Shown: positions 1 to 9,044, counted from the stretch's first letter. The stretch: DNA of 64,000 nt from an uncultured Halomicronema sp. (GCA_937899725.1 CALCCA010000065.1:51185-115184), one strand, 5' to 3'. Numbers and translations: made by a program. The notes: generated by a model not told the origin, from the sequence alone.

Positions 1-953
1 TTCGACAGTTCGTTTTGCAGCTTGGTCTCGTTCACGTCTTGATCGCCGCGAATGCTGACCAACACCAACACTCCATGGCCGTTGTCATAGGTAACCTGAT
101 ACAGCACGTTCTTGACAATTTGGGTCGGCGAGCAGTCGAGGAACTTCGCCAAGGAATCAATGGTTGGGGTATTCGGCGTTTCTAGCTTTTGATACGTGTC
201 GAACGGGGACGGCACCGCATCCAGCGGCAGCGAAACGGCCTTTTCCACATTGGCCGCGTACTGGCCATCGGCGGTGTATAGCACCTCGTCTTCGCCGGCT
301 TCGGCCAGCACCATAAATTCCGTTGACCCCGAGCCGCCGATCGCCCCAGAATCCGCATCCACCGCGCGAAATTCGAGCCCGCACCGCTGCAAAATATTGG
401 TGTAGGCGGTGTACGTATCCTGATAGGTCTGCTTCAGACTCTCCTCAGTTACATGAAAGGAGTAAGCGTCTTTCATAATGAATTCGCGACCGCGCATCAA
501 CCCAAAGCGGGAGCGAATCTCATCGCGAAATTTGGTTTGAATCTGATATAGATTCAGCGGTAGCTGACGATAGGACCGGATCATGTCGCGGGCGATCGTG
601 GTAATGACTTCTTCATGAGTCGGCCCGAGGGCCATTTGACGCTGACGCCGATCAACCAGCGAAAACATAATGCCCTCAGCCTTGGTGTAGGTGTCCCACC
701 GGCCCGACTCCTGCCACAATTCCGCCGGCTGCAGCTGCGGCAGCAAACATTCTTGCGCGCCGATGGCGTTCATCTCATCGCGCACGATGTCCGACACTTT
801 GGTGAGCACGCGCCAGAGCAGCGGTAGATAGGCGTAGACTCCAGCGTCAATGCGCCGCATATAACCGGCCCGCAACAATAGCTTGTGACTAGGAATTTCG
901 GCCTCTGCCGGGTCTTCTCGCAGGGTTACAAACAGCATCTGAGAGAGGCGCAT
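1..953 (-). CDS. proS: prolyl-tRNA synthetase, N-terminal part (cut by left edge)
   Basis: Charges tRNA-Pro with proline in the cytoplasm. About 317 residues are visible from the ATG at 953 and the gene runs off the left edge. The protein starts [20 protein letters not shown] and shows the class II core: a motif 1 region around [20 protein letters not shown] and a motif 2 region [26 protein letters not shown] around residues 150-180. The insertion (editing) domain that marks bacterial-type ProRS begins near residue 220, with [20 protein letters not shown] visible. The reading frame is open with no disruption. Start chosen at the first ATG, preceded by a GGAGAC-like ribosome site. Family assignment is secure; the missing part holds motif 3 and the anticodon-binding domain. 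Confidence 0.95.
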   Translation of the reverse strand, partial: MRLSQMLFVTLREDPAEAEIPSHKLLLRAGYMRRIDAGVYAYLPLLWRVLTKVSDIVRDEMNAIGAQECLLPQLQPAELWQESGRWDTYTKAEGIMFSLVDRRQRQMALGPTHEEVITTIARDMIRSYRQLPLNLYQIQTKFRDEIRSRFGLMRGREFIMKDAYSFHVTEESLKQTYQDTYTAYTNILQRCGLEFRAVDADSGAIGGSGSTEFMVLAEAGEDEVLYTADGQYAANVEKAVSLPLDAVPSPFDTYQKLETPNTPTIDSLAKFLDCSPTQIVKNVLYQVTYDNGHGVLVLVSIRGDQDVNETKLQNELS

Positions 954-1528
954 GGAAAGTCTCCTGCCAACGGTGCAAAATATCTCACAGCATTGTAGAG
1001 ACTTTTGGCCCTGCACTGAACGTTCAATTTCATCCGCCGACGGGGCATCTTGCTAATAGCGCATCGATTCATCACCGGTGACTGCCTCACCCCCCCAGCG
1101 GTGCTCAGCCATCGCCCGTTGCCAACGCCGAATACTCTAGATTTTCAGGAAAAACTTGCGCAGTATTGCGATGTGAGCGGCTATTTCCGCCCCTACCGGC
1201 TGTTCTCAAGCGCTAGCGAAACGTCGCGCAAGATTAACATTCTTAACAAACTCTCACGATCCGCCTTAAGGCGATCGCCATTTTGTCAACCAGGATGCAG
1301 TTTAGCAAAGGCAGAGATCGCTATGATGCAGCTACTTTCAGTGATATCGCCCCAAGATCCTTTTATTAAAAAATAGTGATCAAAAGATCGCCGTTCTCTC
1401 TCATAAATGTTACGATAGTTTACAGAAAGCATGTTTTGGCTGAGTTGCTCTCATCTGGCAATCGAGAGTGACCTTCGTAACTACTTGGCCTTCATCCTTC
1501 ATAGCGGTTTTACTGGTATCTCTGTTCC
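954..1528. other. intergenic region upstream of the sigma factor gene
   Basis: About 575 bases between the divergent proS and sigma factor genes. A 108-codon open frame lies here but has no recognisable protein features and low-complexity composition, so it is not called. The interval should hold both promoters; the one clear motif is the HLR1-like element at 1409-1426. Confidence 0.5.
1409..1426 (+). promoter_or_regulatory. candidate HLR1 element (RpaB-type high-light box)
   Basis: The sequence GTTACGATAGTTTACAGA fits the cyanobacterial HLR1 pattern of two direct TTACA-type repeats, (G/T)TTACAWW-N2-(G/T)TTACAWW, with the half sites correctly spaced and one mismatch in the first core. It lies about 100 bases before the sigma factor start codon. 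HLR1 is bound by the response regulator RpaB and is known upstream of high-light sigma genes such as rpoD3 and of many PSI genes. Binding here is inferred from the motif only. Confidence 0.4.
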
Positions 1529-2482
1529 ATGAAAACATCCCAAAGCACCGACCTCGTACGCACTTACCTCAAAGAGATTGGGCGGGTGCCGCTGCTCACC
1601 CACGAAGAGGAAATTCTTTTGGGTAAGCAGGTGCAGCAGTTAACTGCATTGGAGAAGCACCGAGCCGCCTTGAGTGACGAATTAGAGCGAGAACCCACTA
1701 AAGAAGAGTGGGCTGCTGCTGCTGATCTCTCAGTGGCTGAACTCATCAACACGGTTCGCGTGGGCAAGCAGGCCAAGCGCAAGATGGTCGAGGCCAACCT
1801 GCGTCTAGTGGTTTCTGTTGCGAAGAAGTACATCAAGCGCAACGTCGATCTGCTGGATTTGATTCAAGAAGGCACCATTGGCATGCAGCGGGGCGTTGAG
1901 AAGTTTGACCCAACCAAGGGCTACCGCTTTTCGACCTATGCTTACTGGTGGATTCGTCAGGCCATCACGCGGGCGATCGCTGAAAAGAGTCGCACCATCC
2001 GCCTGCCAATTCACATTACTGAGAAGCTGAACAAAATTAAGAAGGTTCAGCGGCAGTTATCGCAGCAGCACGGTCGCGCCGCTTCTATCGCCGAAATCTC
2101 CGAAGCCTTAGAACTCTCTCCTCAACAAGTACGTGACTATCTTGAGAAATCCCGACAGCCGCTATCGCTTGATCTGCGCGTTGGCGACAATCAAGACACC
2201 GAGCTGAGTGAACTGCTCGAAGACGACGGCATCTCGCCTGAAGAGTTCGCCACCCAGTCATCGCTCCGCAGTGACTTAGACAAGCTCATGATTGAGCTGA
2301 CCCCGCAACAGCGTCAGGTCTTGACGCTGCGGTTTGGGCTTACTGATGGCAAGACCATGACCCTAGCTAAGATCGGCGAGATTCTTAGCGTTTCTCGTGA
2401 ACGCGTGCGCCAAATCGAACGCGAGGCCCTAACCTCATTGCGCAAGCGCCGGGGCGACGTTCGAGAATATCTAGCCAGCTAA
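1529..2482 (+). CDS. RNA polymerase sigma factor, group 2 (SigD/RpoD3-like)
   Basis: Sigma-70 family factor that directs RNA polymerase to promoters. At 317 residues it lacks the long region 1.1 of the primary factor, as group 2 factors do. Region 1.2 ([20 protein letters not shown], residues 8-27) is followed by region 2 with [20 protein letters not shown] and the promoter-melting block [20 protein letters not shown] around residues 130-150, then region 3, and region 4.2 with the helix-turn-helix [17 protein letters not shown] near the C-terminus. Length and the [11 protein letters not shown] start resemble SigD (RpoD3 in some species), a high-light and stress factor, which fits the HLR1-like box upstream. 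Group 2 is certain; the exact paralogue is inferred. Confidence 0.93.
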   Translation: MKTSQSTDLVRTYLKEIGRVPLLTHEEEILLGKQVQQLTALEKHRAALSDELEREPTKEEWAAAADLSVAELINTVRVGKQAKRKMVEANLRLVVSVAKKYIKRNVDLLDLIQEGTIGMQRGVEKFDPTKGYRFSTYAYWWIRQAITRAIAEKSRTIRLPIHITEKLNKIKKVQRQLSQQHGRAASIAEISEALELSPQQVRDYLEKSRQPLSLDLRVGDNQDTELSELLEDDGISPEEFATQSSLRSDLDKLMIELTPQQRQVLTLRFGLTDGKTMTLAKIGEILSVSRERVRQIEREALTSLRKRRGDVREYLAS

Positions 2483-2562
2483 CGTCAGTTTCGGCTTAAG
2501 ACTGTTTTCGAATCTCCTCTAAAATTAATTTGCACCCTGAATTAGGGCGCGTCATCAATCAA

Positions 2563-2677
2563 ACTCGAAAGCCTGACGGTATGGGCATTACCGTGCCCAT
2601 ACCGTCAAACCATTTAGCGGCTGAACTCCTTCAGTATCAGAGCTCAGCCGCTAAATGAGAACAGGATGACAGTCTCT
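2563..2677 (-). repeat. dispersed palindromic repeat, family A, copy 1
   Basis: Two hairpins in tandem. The first, 2574-2607, is a 14-bp perfect stem (TGACGGTATGGGCA with its complement) around TTACCG. The second pairs CATTTAGCGGCTGA at 2611-2624 with TCAGCCGCTAAATG at 2644-2657. Read on the minus strand, the order of blocks (CTGTCATC, CATTTAGCGGCTGAG, a CATACCGY block, GGCTTTCG, TTTRAT) matches the sequence at 55133-55243. It sits between the convergent ends of the sigma gene and ycf49 and may also act as a two-way terminator, although neither stem is followed by a T run. Confidence 0.7.
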
Positions 2678-2680
2678 AAT

Positions 2681-2989
2681 TCAAGAAGGATTTGCCAGCC
2701 GCGCTTGTCGCCAGATCCACCAGGCCGCTAAGCAAACAGTGCAGTTGCCAACGACCGTCATCGCCGCTTGCAGAGTGACCAACCAGGCTAGAGCGTCAGC
2801 GTTATCGAAAAAGTGCCAGGTGCAGGCACACATCGCGCTGACTAAGGCGGGCAACATTGCAAACGACAACGTGCGCCATGCGGTCAGCCCACTGACGGCG
2901 GCATACTGCCAGATAAACCAGATAGCGGCGATCCATTCCACCACGCTGGTAATGTGAACGACCCAGGTTGGAATAGAGAGCGCATGCAT
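2681..2989 (-). CDS. Ycf49-like membrane protein (DUF2499)
   Basis: Small integral membrane protein of 102 residues, of unknown function, conserved in cyanobacteria and some plastids. Three hydrophobic spans are visible: roughly residues 8-30, 42-58 and 66-95. The motif MLPALVSAMCACTWHFFDN in the middle and WLVTLQAAMTVVGN after it are hallmarks of the family. The ATG at 2989 starts MHALSIPTWVVH, the usual N-terminus, so the start is well supported although the ribosome site is weak. It converges on the sigma gene, with repeat copy A1 between them. Confidence 0.9.
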   Translation of the reverse strand: MHALSIPTWVVHITSVVEWIAAIWFIWQYAAVSGLTAWRTLSFAMLPALVSAMCACTWHFFDNADALAWLVTLQAAMTVVGNCTVCLAAWWIWRQARLANPS

Positions 2990-3153
2990 GGCTTGAGGTC
3001 AAGTCAGAAAGAATAAACCGCTCGGAGAAGCCTGTAGAAAGCCCATGGCTTTTCCCAGTTGGGTTCTCTGCAGTCTACAAAAGTCTGGGGCAGAAGATCA
3101 GCCGGAGAACTATTGTTGATTATTGTGAGAGGCACTTTTTGATTGAGGCCAGG

Positions 3154-4236
3154 ATGAGAGTTGTATTGTGCGGCTATTACGGCATGGGCAACGGGGGCGA
3201 TGAGGCCTTACTGGCGGCGCTCTTGCAGATGCTACCCGCTCATGCCGTTCCGGTTGTGCTGTCGGGCAATCCCGCTGAGACGGCGGAGCGGTACCAGGTC
3301 GAGGCCTATTCTCGCCAGTCTTTGAGCGGTCTGTGGGCCGCCTTCAAGGGGGCGCAGGCATTTGTTTGGGGCGGAGGCAGCTTGATGCAGGACGCCACTA
3401 GCGCCGCGAATCCGGTTTACTACGGCGGGCTCATGTTGTTGGCTCAGATGATGGGGCTCAAGACGGTGGCTTGGGCCCAGGGCATTGGCCCCCTCAAGCG
3501 TGGCTGGACCCGGCACCTGACCCGTAAAACGCTGCTGCAATGTACCGGTGTCACCCTGAGAGATCGAGCCTCAGCGGCTCAAGCGGCAAACTGGCGGGTG
3601 CGGGCCTGGTTGGCACCTGACCCGGTGTGGGCACTAGCCTCAAAGCCGGTCGAGGGCTTAGCTGACTTTCCGGCCCCTCGGGTGGCTGTGGCGCTGCGAT
3701 CGCATCCGTGGCTAACCGCGTCTCGACTCAGCCAGTTGGGCGAAGCATTGGCAAACTTTCAGACAGCGACGAGCACCAGCATTTGGTTGGTGCCGTTTCA
3801 AGCGAGTAAGGATTTGCCCGTGGCTGAAGCGATTCAGCCTTATCTCAAGGGGCCGAATCAAATTCTATCTGTCAGTAATCCGAAGCAGCTTAAAGGCATC
3901 TTTCGCGGAGTTGAAATGGCGATCGCCATGCGGTTGCATGCGCTCATTATGGCGGCAGCAGAAGGATGTCGATGCTTTGCCCTGAGTTATGACCCTAAAG
4001 TGACCTACGTCGCCGAAGATCTCGACATTCCTGGCTGGGAGATGGCCCCGACCACTGCCGCCACTGACGCTGACTTCGCCTTAGCCTCCTGGCCAGAGAC
4101 GGTTGCTCAAATGACCCAAACGCTATTGCGCCAATACGCGGATGGGTTACCCGCCTCACCCGATCAAATTCAATCGCGCGTCGACCGGGCCTTGATGCAT
4201 CAAGAACTCCTCAACCAATTTTTGGTCAATTCCTAG
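3154..4236 (+). CDS. csaB: polysaccharide pyruvyl transferase CsaB
   Basis: Transfers a pyruvyl group to cell-surface polysaccharide; in bacteria with S-layers this anchors surface proteins. The protein begins MRVVLCGYYGMGNGGDEA, the glycine-rich nucleotide-binding start of the family, with VWGGGSLMQDATS near residue 80, AWAQGIGPL near residue 110 and the C-terminal block MRLHALIMAAAEGCRCFALSYDPKV near residue 250. Start set at the ATG at 3154, which has GAGG five to six bases upstream, rather than the TTG fifteen bases earlier. About 360 residues is typical. It stands alone, followed by repeat C1. Confidence 0.93.
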   Translation: MRVVLCGYYGMGNGGDEALLAALLQMLPAHAVPVVLSGNPAETAERYQVEAYSRQSLSGLWAAFKGAQAFVWGGGSLMQDATSAANPVYYGGLMLLAQMMGLKTVAWAQGIGPLKRGWTRHLTRKTLLQCTGVTLRDRASAAQAANWRVRAWLAPDPVWALASKPVEGLADFPAPRVAVALRSHPWLTASRLSQLGEALANFQTATSTSIWLVPFQASKDLPVAEAIQPYLKGPNQILSVSNPKQLKGIFRGVEMAIAMRLHALIMAAAEGCRCFALSYDPKVTYVAEDLDIPGWEMAPTTAATDADFALASWPETVAQMTQTLLRQYADGLPASPDQIQSRVDRALMHQELLNQFLVNS

Positions 4237-4265
4237 CGCCGTCCATTGTGCCTACTGTTATGGCA

Positions 4266-4354
4266 GTCACCAATTCGGTTAGGACCAGACTTTGGAGCCA
4301 CTTTGCTGATGCGCTAAGAATTAGAGCGCTTCTAGGTGGCCTCAACAAAGTGGC
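4266..4354 (+). repeat. dispersed repeat, family C, copy 1 (hairpin-forming)
   Basis: Starts 30 bases after csaB. The blocks GTCACCARTTCG, AGAC, GCCACTTTGCTG, GCG-GAAG-like and CTTGGTNNCCTCA-like recur in the same order at 11659-11735 downstream of pgi. In this copy GCCACTTTG at 4297-4305 is the exact complement of CAAAGTGGC at 4346-4354, so the transcript can fold into a long stem with an inner GCGCT/AGCGC stem. Role could be a terminator or mRNA stabiliser. Confidence 0.55.
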
Positions 4355-4703
4355 CAGCGCCATACTATTGCACCTGTTTGAGATTGCTTAAAAACAGAAA
4401 ACCTGAGTGCCCAGCGAGCCAGCCCTGCTTGCGTAGCAAACAAATCTGGCCTCACTGGCGTTCTCAGGCTTTCAAAACACACTGATGGTAGGGGAAATCA
4501 CTGAGGACAGCGATTTCTATGTCAATAAATTAACTTGAGAGCAATAGGCGACGGAAGAGGGCTCTACCCCCTCATTAGAGATAATTTCTTGACAATTAGG
4601 TTTGAGATCGGAATTTCTGTGTTACACCATAGGAATTAATCAAGTCAGTACGCTATATATGCCGTTCGCCCTCTTTGAAAACTGCTAACAGTTCCCTAAG
4701 GAT

Positions 4704-6209
4704 ATGAGTGAAGGAAACGTGCCATCCCACTCCAACGACGCCAACTCGATCGACGCCTCTGCCCCAGCCACTCCACGCCGAGCGCCAACACCACCCAGGT
4801 CTGATGACTGGGAAGTGGTTCCTCTTGCCGGTAAGCCTCCCGTAGCTGCGAATCCTGCGGCTGCCTCCCCTTCAGCGGCGCAGAGTTCAACGAATCGAGT
4901 CACTGAGCTGCAGTCGCGGGTGCTCGACCTCAATCAGTGTAATGAGGTGCTGTTAGCCCGGGTCAATCAATTAGAAGAGGCTCTCGAACGATCGCAGCAA
5001 ACGCTGCAGCAAGAGGTCGAGCGATCGCAGCGGCTCACCCATGACGACAAAGTAACGACTGCCCAAACCCAGTCCGTGGCTCAGCTATTGAGCGAATTGG
5101 AGCAGACCCACGGAGCGCTAGAGCGCCAAACTATTTTGGCTGAGACCTTGAGTACTCAGCTGCAAACCCATCAGGCCCGCAGTCAGCAACTCGAACAAGA
5201 CTGTGTCATCTTGCGTCAAGAAAAGATCGAGCGGGCGCAGCAGTTGCAGACCGCCGAAGCGACCTGTGCTGATTTGCGATCGCGCCTGCAGCGTCAGCAG
5301 CGCTACACGCTGCAGTTCAAAGCGGCTCTAGAAAAATGTCTCGACACCTCAGCGTTTGGGCATACGGCTCATAGTATCGAGCAGGAAGACATCACTGATA
5401 ACGTAGCGGCCAGCCAGTCAGCGGCAATCTTAGATCCCGCCATCATGCCGCGCTCTGAACGCATTCAACCTTGGTCGGCAGGCACCACTCCCGCCCAAGC
5501 TGATCCTCAACTGCTTTCCTTAATGCGGGGCAAATCGACGCCCACGGCGGAGCCGACGCTACTCGCTAACACTGATACCTCACCTGCTGTCACCGATTTT
5601 TCGCCACCGTTGCCGACAGCGTCTGAGCCAACGGCTCCCCTCGAACCCGCGATCGCGACTACCAGCGACGCCGAAAACAAGCTCTGGCAAGACGTTGAGC
5701 GCGTTATCAATAATCCCACTCCGGGCTCGGAGGGGGACAGATCGCCAACCGCAGACACCGTTGCACCCACCGTCGCTGCCGATTCACCGCCGTCTGCGAC
5801 ACCGGCCCCCCCTAAAACCGTTCAGTTTACGGAGCCGATTCCGTGGGGAAGTCCCGCACCAGCAGCAACTCCGACAGAGCTTGAGCCAGCAGCTACCACC
5901 CTGACGCCGCGTGAGGTCGCTGAAAATCTAAAAGCGGCGCTCGAAAACACCTCGGCAGCCAGCAACGCTGAATCATCTTTTTCCTCACGAACGGCAGGCC
6001 AATCGTCAGCGCCTGCACCTCGGGCTTCAGTTCCTCCCCAACCTTCAGCATTTGCCACCACGATTCCGGCGTTAGAGGCCATGAATAGTCCTCAGGCTTC
6101 GCCTTCGCCGATTGTGCATCCGCTGCGTCCTACTCAGCGCAAACGCAAATCTTTATCCGCGGTTGAGCTGCCGAGTTTCCCCCCGTTGCCTAAGGTTAAG
6201 CAAGATTAA
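4704..6209 (+). CDS. cyanobacterial coiled-coil protein of unknown function
   Basis: 501 residues with no enzymatic motif. Residues 1-60 are a Pro/Ala/Ser-rich disordered tail containing DDWEVVPL; residues 65-215 form a long Gln/Glu-rich coiled coil (NRVTELQSRVLDLNQ onward) ending in LQRQQRYTLQFKAALEKCL, a block I associate with conserved cyanobacterial proteins. Residues 220-480 are again low-complexity and disordered, and the C-terminus has a short basic patch PTQRKRKSLSAVELPSFPPL that may bind a partner or nucleic acid. The ATG at 4704 follows AAGGAT. A scaffold or structural role is a guess from architecture. About 470 bases of non-coding DNA precede it. Confidence 0.75.
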   Translation: MSEGNVPSHSNDANSIDASAPATPRRAPTPPRSDDWEVVPLAGKPPVAANPAAASPSAAQSSTNRVTELQSRVLDLNQCNEVLLARVNQLEEALERSQQTLQQEVERSQRLTHDDKVTTAQTQSVAQLLSELEQTHGALERQTILAETLSTQLQTHQARSQQLEQDCVILRQEKIERAQQLQTAEATCADLRSRLQRQQRYTLQFKAALEKCLDTSAFGHTAHSIEQEDITDNVAASQSAAILDPAIMPRSERIQPWSAGTTPAQADPQLLSLMRGKSTPTAEPTLLANTDTSPAVTDFSPPLPTASEPTAPLEPAIATTSDAENKLWQDVERVINNPTPGSEGDRSPTADTVAPTVAADSPPSATPAPPKTVQFTEPIPWGSPAPAATPTELEPAATTLTPREVAENLKAALENTSAASNAESSFSSRTAGQSSAPAPRASVPPQPSAFATTIPALEAMNSPQASPSPIVHPLRPTQRKRKSLSAVELPSFPPLPKVKQD

Positions 6210-6301
6210 CGTCTGGCCTAACCCCCTGGATTTGTGATCGCCTTTACGATTGCCGCCATCCTACAGCGAACTCAACTGGAGATGAGGCTGCGCACTGCAG
6301 G

Positions 6302-6347
6302 CGTGGAGTCCACCCTAGATTAGACGTGGAGTCCGCCTTAGATTCAT
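6302..6347 (+). repeat. two tandem 23-bp units
   Basis: The unit CGTGGAGTCCACCCTAGATT continues for three bases and repeats immediately as CGTGGAGTCCGCCTTAGATT, with two substitutions in the shared block. It lies downstream of the coiled-coil gene. No function evident. Confidence 0.6.
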
Positions 6348-6398
6348 TACAATCAGGCAGATCAATGTCTGGATCGATAGGTTGGGGTGGCTAAAGTA

Positions 6399-6794
6399 TC
6401 AGTCGCTGAAGCGCAAAACTTGCCCCAAGACGGCCAGGCGTGAGCAGTTCCAATGATCAATGTGGGAAACAATCTCACCAGCTGCATTAAGGCGATACTC
6501 GGTCCAACCCGAAATTGCGACGGGCGGTCGCCAAGGCAGTGGGGTAATCCAACTCAACGTCCAATAGGTGTGAAAGGTCATTGCATCAACGGACTCAAGT
6601 CTATGCAATTTCAGACAGGGTTCGCGAAACCAGCGAGCAATAAAGCCAATCATTTGGCGATAGCGCTCTACCCCGCAAAAGCGATTGAGCGGATCTTGAA
6701 AATACACGTCTGGCGCATACAGGTCGTAGCTCTGCTCGGCCGGAAAACGTGCATAGTCTTGGCGGATGCGATCGCAAATCGTCTCAATATCCAT
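6399..6794 (-). CDS. DUF2358 family protein (SnoaL/NTF2-like fold)
   Basis: About 131 residues; the DUF2358 family is common to cyanobacteria and plants and is predicted to adopt a small cone-like NTF2 fold. Visible family blocks are LYAPDVYFQDPLNRFCGVERYRQMI (residues 25-48) and WTEYRLNAAGEIVSHIDHWN (about 97-116). Start taken as the ATG at 6794; a GTG sits directly before it. The upstream gene's TGA overlaps this ATG (TGATG), so the two are almost certainly translated in a coupled way. Function unknown. Confidence 0.82.
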   Translation of the reverse strand: MDIETICDRIRQDYARFPAEQSYDLYAPDVYFQDPLNRFCGVERYRQMIGFIARWFREPCLKLHRLESVDAMTFHTYWTLSWITPLPWRPPVAISGWTEYRLNAAGEIVSHIDHWNCSRLAVLGQVLRFSD

Positions 6795-7354
6795 CACGTC
6801 TCCTCAGTCCACAGTCGTTCTAGCTGTCGCCGCCAAGCCTCTAACGCCTGCCCCTGATAGTCACTATCGGCCATATCGCCCATCATGCCCTCGCTGTAGA
6901 AGCGATCGAGGGTTTGCAGAGTGGTTTCTAAAGATTGCCCTTGCTGCTTAGCCGCAGCAATGATTTGTCGAATCTGCTGCTCAATTAAAGTACTGAAGAA
7001 AGGATCAACGCCTGCCTGTTTCATCACCAGTAACCGATTAATCGCCGACTCCAAGCACGGTTCTGTCAGGCTCGCTAGCTCATCTTGAAACACGCCCCAC
7101 AAAACGTTTTGATGCAAGGCATAGCGAGCCTCTTGAGTCAGGTCAAAATTAGCGCTGAGGATTGCGGTGAGATAGGGTTGAGCGTCTGGCGCTGGGACGA
7201 TGGGCACCAGCAGACGCAACCAGCTTTGATTGGCCGAGAGCAGCACCAGCAAGCGAAAGTCGGCAGCTTCTACCTGCCAAGCATCCGGCGGGTTCACTTG
7301 CGTTTGCTCCCCAAAGCGCCCCTGCAGGTAGGTTGTGATGTCTTTGATTTCCAT
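6794..7354 (-). CDS. conserved cyanobacterial protein, possible chaperone-like fold
   Basis: 186 residues, soluble, starting MEIKDITTYLQGRFGEQTQV. Conserved-looking blocks are WQVEAADFRLLVLLSANQSWLRLLVPI near the N-terminus, FDLTQEARYALHQNVLWGVFQDELASLT in the middle and IRQIIAAAKQQGQSLETTLQTLDRFY near the C-terminus. I recognise this as a widespread cyanobacterial family; the N-terminal half recalls CesT/YbjN-like chaperone folds, but that is only a resemblance. It forms a two-gene unit with the DUF2358 gene through a TGATG overlap. Confidence 0.75.
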   Translation of the reverse strand: MEIKDITTYLQGRFGEQTQVNPPDAWQVEAADFRLLVLLSANQSWLRLLVPIVPAPDAQPYLTAILSANFDLTQEARYALHQNVLWGVFQDELASLTEPCLESAINRLLVMKQAGVDPFFSTLIEQQIRQIIAAAKQQGQSLETTLQTLDRFYSEGMMGDMADSDYQGQALEAWRRQLERLWTEET

Positions 7355-7401
7355 ATCCTCACCTTAGCAAGGAGTTTGTTTGACAGAATAGTTTTCATTA
7401 A

Positions 7402-7434
7402 AAAAGAGCGCCGCCGGTCGGGCAACGCTCTTTT
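7402..7434. terminator. rho-independent terminator for the DUF4912 gene
   Basis: AAAAGAGCG at 7402-7410 pairs perfectly with CGCTCTTTT at 7426-7434 around a GC-rich loop, with A and T runs flanking, so it can work on both strands. It lies 25 bases past the stop of the minus-strand DUF4912 gene and upstream of the 186-residue gene. Confidence 0.8.
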
Positions 7435-7458
7435 GATTCACCTTTGGATATTAGGCGG

Positions 7459-8700
7459 TTAGACGAGCCACTCTTCAACCGCGTCTTCTTTCGTATTGGT
7501 TCGACGGTAAGGCGTTTCACGGTTGAACTTCATGTGAATAGCCCGATTTTGTTCACCGTCAGCCGCGACTGCAAAGATCGGATAGTCAATGAGCCCATCT
7601 TGGAAAGACATTTGGAACCGGAAAGTGCCATCCGAGTTGAGCTTAATGGGCTTGCCACCAACTGTCACGGTTGCATCAGGCTCGGTTGCGCCATAAACAA
7701 TCAGTTCAGCATCGGCCACTAGCCAAAACTCACGGGGGCGAACTGGCGGTGCCGATGCCGAGAAGCCCGCACCTGACATGGTGAGCCCCGACATCGTCGG
7801 CACTTCGCCCGCCCACATGCCAACGCCCGAAGGGAAAACATAGGAACTCACTGGCATGGCGAAAGAGCTGACCGCCGAACTCGGAACCTGCTGCATTGAG
7901 CCGAACAGCGAGCCCGCAATCCGCTGAGCCTCAGCAGATTCAGCCATACCGAAGATTTCTTCGTAAAGCTCGTTGCTGCCGTAGGCGGTTTCCACTCGCT
8001 TGGTGGGGTGAGTGAGCGTTTTAATCGTGGTGCCGCGCAGGTCTTGATCCCAACCAACGGTCATGAAGTGATCTTCAATCCAATCGGAGGGGTAGACGGG
8101 GGGAATGTGTACCTGAGCCGAACGGGCCAACAACAGCCAGCGGCCATCGTTGCACAGATAGCCTATCTCGATCGCATAGTCGCGATCGCTAACAGGAATT
8201 GGTAAGTACCATTCCCGAGCCAGCTCATCACATTCGTACTGCTGCAAGCTATGGGGGGCCTGATAGTTCATATCGATGTCAGTGACATCGTAAAAACGCA
8301 GGGCTAAACGAGCCCCGCCCTGACGGCGCAGCTCTTCTTTATGGCTGTTAGGAATATCCCAGTAGGTGTATGCCCACTGCGGGTCACGGGGCATCAAAAC
8401 AATTCGGCTCTCGCCATAGCCACTGGGCAAATCAGGCAAGCCTTCATCAACTGACGCTAAGACTTCAGCGGGAATCGGCTCAGTCGAGGGAATAAACTTA
8501 GACGCTTCAACTTCAGTTTGCCCCTCAACACTGGCAGCAGGGGCCGGGACAGAAGCGGTGCGACGAGTCTGAGCCGCCTTAATGGCATCAATCAACTCCG
8601 ATTTGCGCATGCGACTGTAGCGCGAGACCTCATACTCGCTGGCAACTCGACGCAGTTGCCGTAGCGTCATGTCATTAAGAGACGGGATCGATGGGGACAT
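7459..8700 (-). CDS. DUF4912 protein with Rho N-terminal-like (SAP) domain
   Basis: 413 residues. The start at 8700 (MSPSIPSLNDMTLRQLRRVA) is supported by AGGAG seven bases upstream; a longer frame is open but adds a segment unlike a protein start. Residues 8-45 (LRQLRRVASEYEVSRYSRMRKSELIDAI) form a Rho-N/SAP-type nucleic-acid-binding helix pair. A low-complexity linker leads to the DUF4912 domain (about 90-220: RDPQWAYTYWDIPNSHKEEL and YLPIPVSDRDYAIEIGYLC), a presumed sugar- or ligand-binding beta fold. The C-terminal third (REFWLVADAELIVYGATEPDATVTVGG) looks like an Ig-type beta sandwich. Exact role unknown. Confidence 0.85.
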   Translation of the reverse strand: MSPSIPSLNDMTLRQLRRVASEYEVSRYSRMRKSELIDAIKAAQTRRTASVPAPAASVEGQTEVEASKFIPSTEPIPAEVLASVDEGLPDLPSGYGESRIVLMPRDPQWAYTYWDIPNSHKEELRRQGGARLALRFYDVTDIDMNYQAPHSLQQYECDELAREWYLPIPVSDRDYAIEIGYLCNDGRWLLLARSAQVHIPPVYPSDWIEDHFMTVGWDQDLRGTTIKTLTHPTKRVETAYGSNELYEEIFGMAESAEAQRIAGSLFGSMQQVPSSAVSSFAMPVSSYVFPSGVGMWAGEVPTMSGLTMSGAGFSASAPPVRPREFWLVADAELIVYGATEPDATVTVGGKPIKLNSDGTFRFQMSFQDGLIDYPIFAVAADGEQNRAIHMKFNRETPYRRTNTKEDAVEEWLV

Positions 8701-9044
8701 AAAATTCACTCCTAACGCGGTGAGATAGCCATAAAAAATACCGGGGATCGAAATCCACAACTTGGGGATCACGAGTTGGCCACACTATGACAGATCTACA
8801 TCAATTCCAGCAACCCCTATGACGCATACACTTAAAGGCTTTCAACGGTAAAACAAGCTTTTTGGGGATCGCAATGTCTTGTTTTCATGACACAAAGATC
8901 TTGGACTGTATGAATGTTGTGTTTCTATGACTTTTTGATCTCCGCTCACTTTTAGTCAGTTGTGAAGGCGTCTACAGACCTGGAATAGCGGGTGAGTGGC
9001 GTGGTTGAATAGCGAATGAAAAAGTGTGTGCGAGGAGTGCGTGA
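8701..9044. other. divergent promoter region
   Basis: 344 bases between the DUF4912 gene (minus) and the DUF2993 gene (plus). It is AT-richer than its neighbours and must hold both promoters, but I could not pick out a confident -35/-10 pair. No RNA gene or repeat seen. Confidence 0.5.

Noticed and set aside
1050..1376. 108-codon open frame between proS and the sigma gene
   Set aside because: No recognisable fold or family, Ser/Pro/Arg-rich composition, no ribosome site, and it overlaps the region expected to hold promoters.
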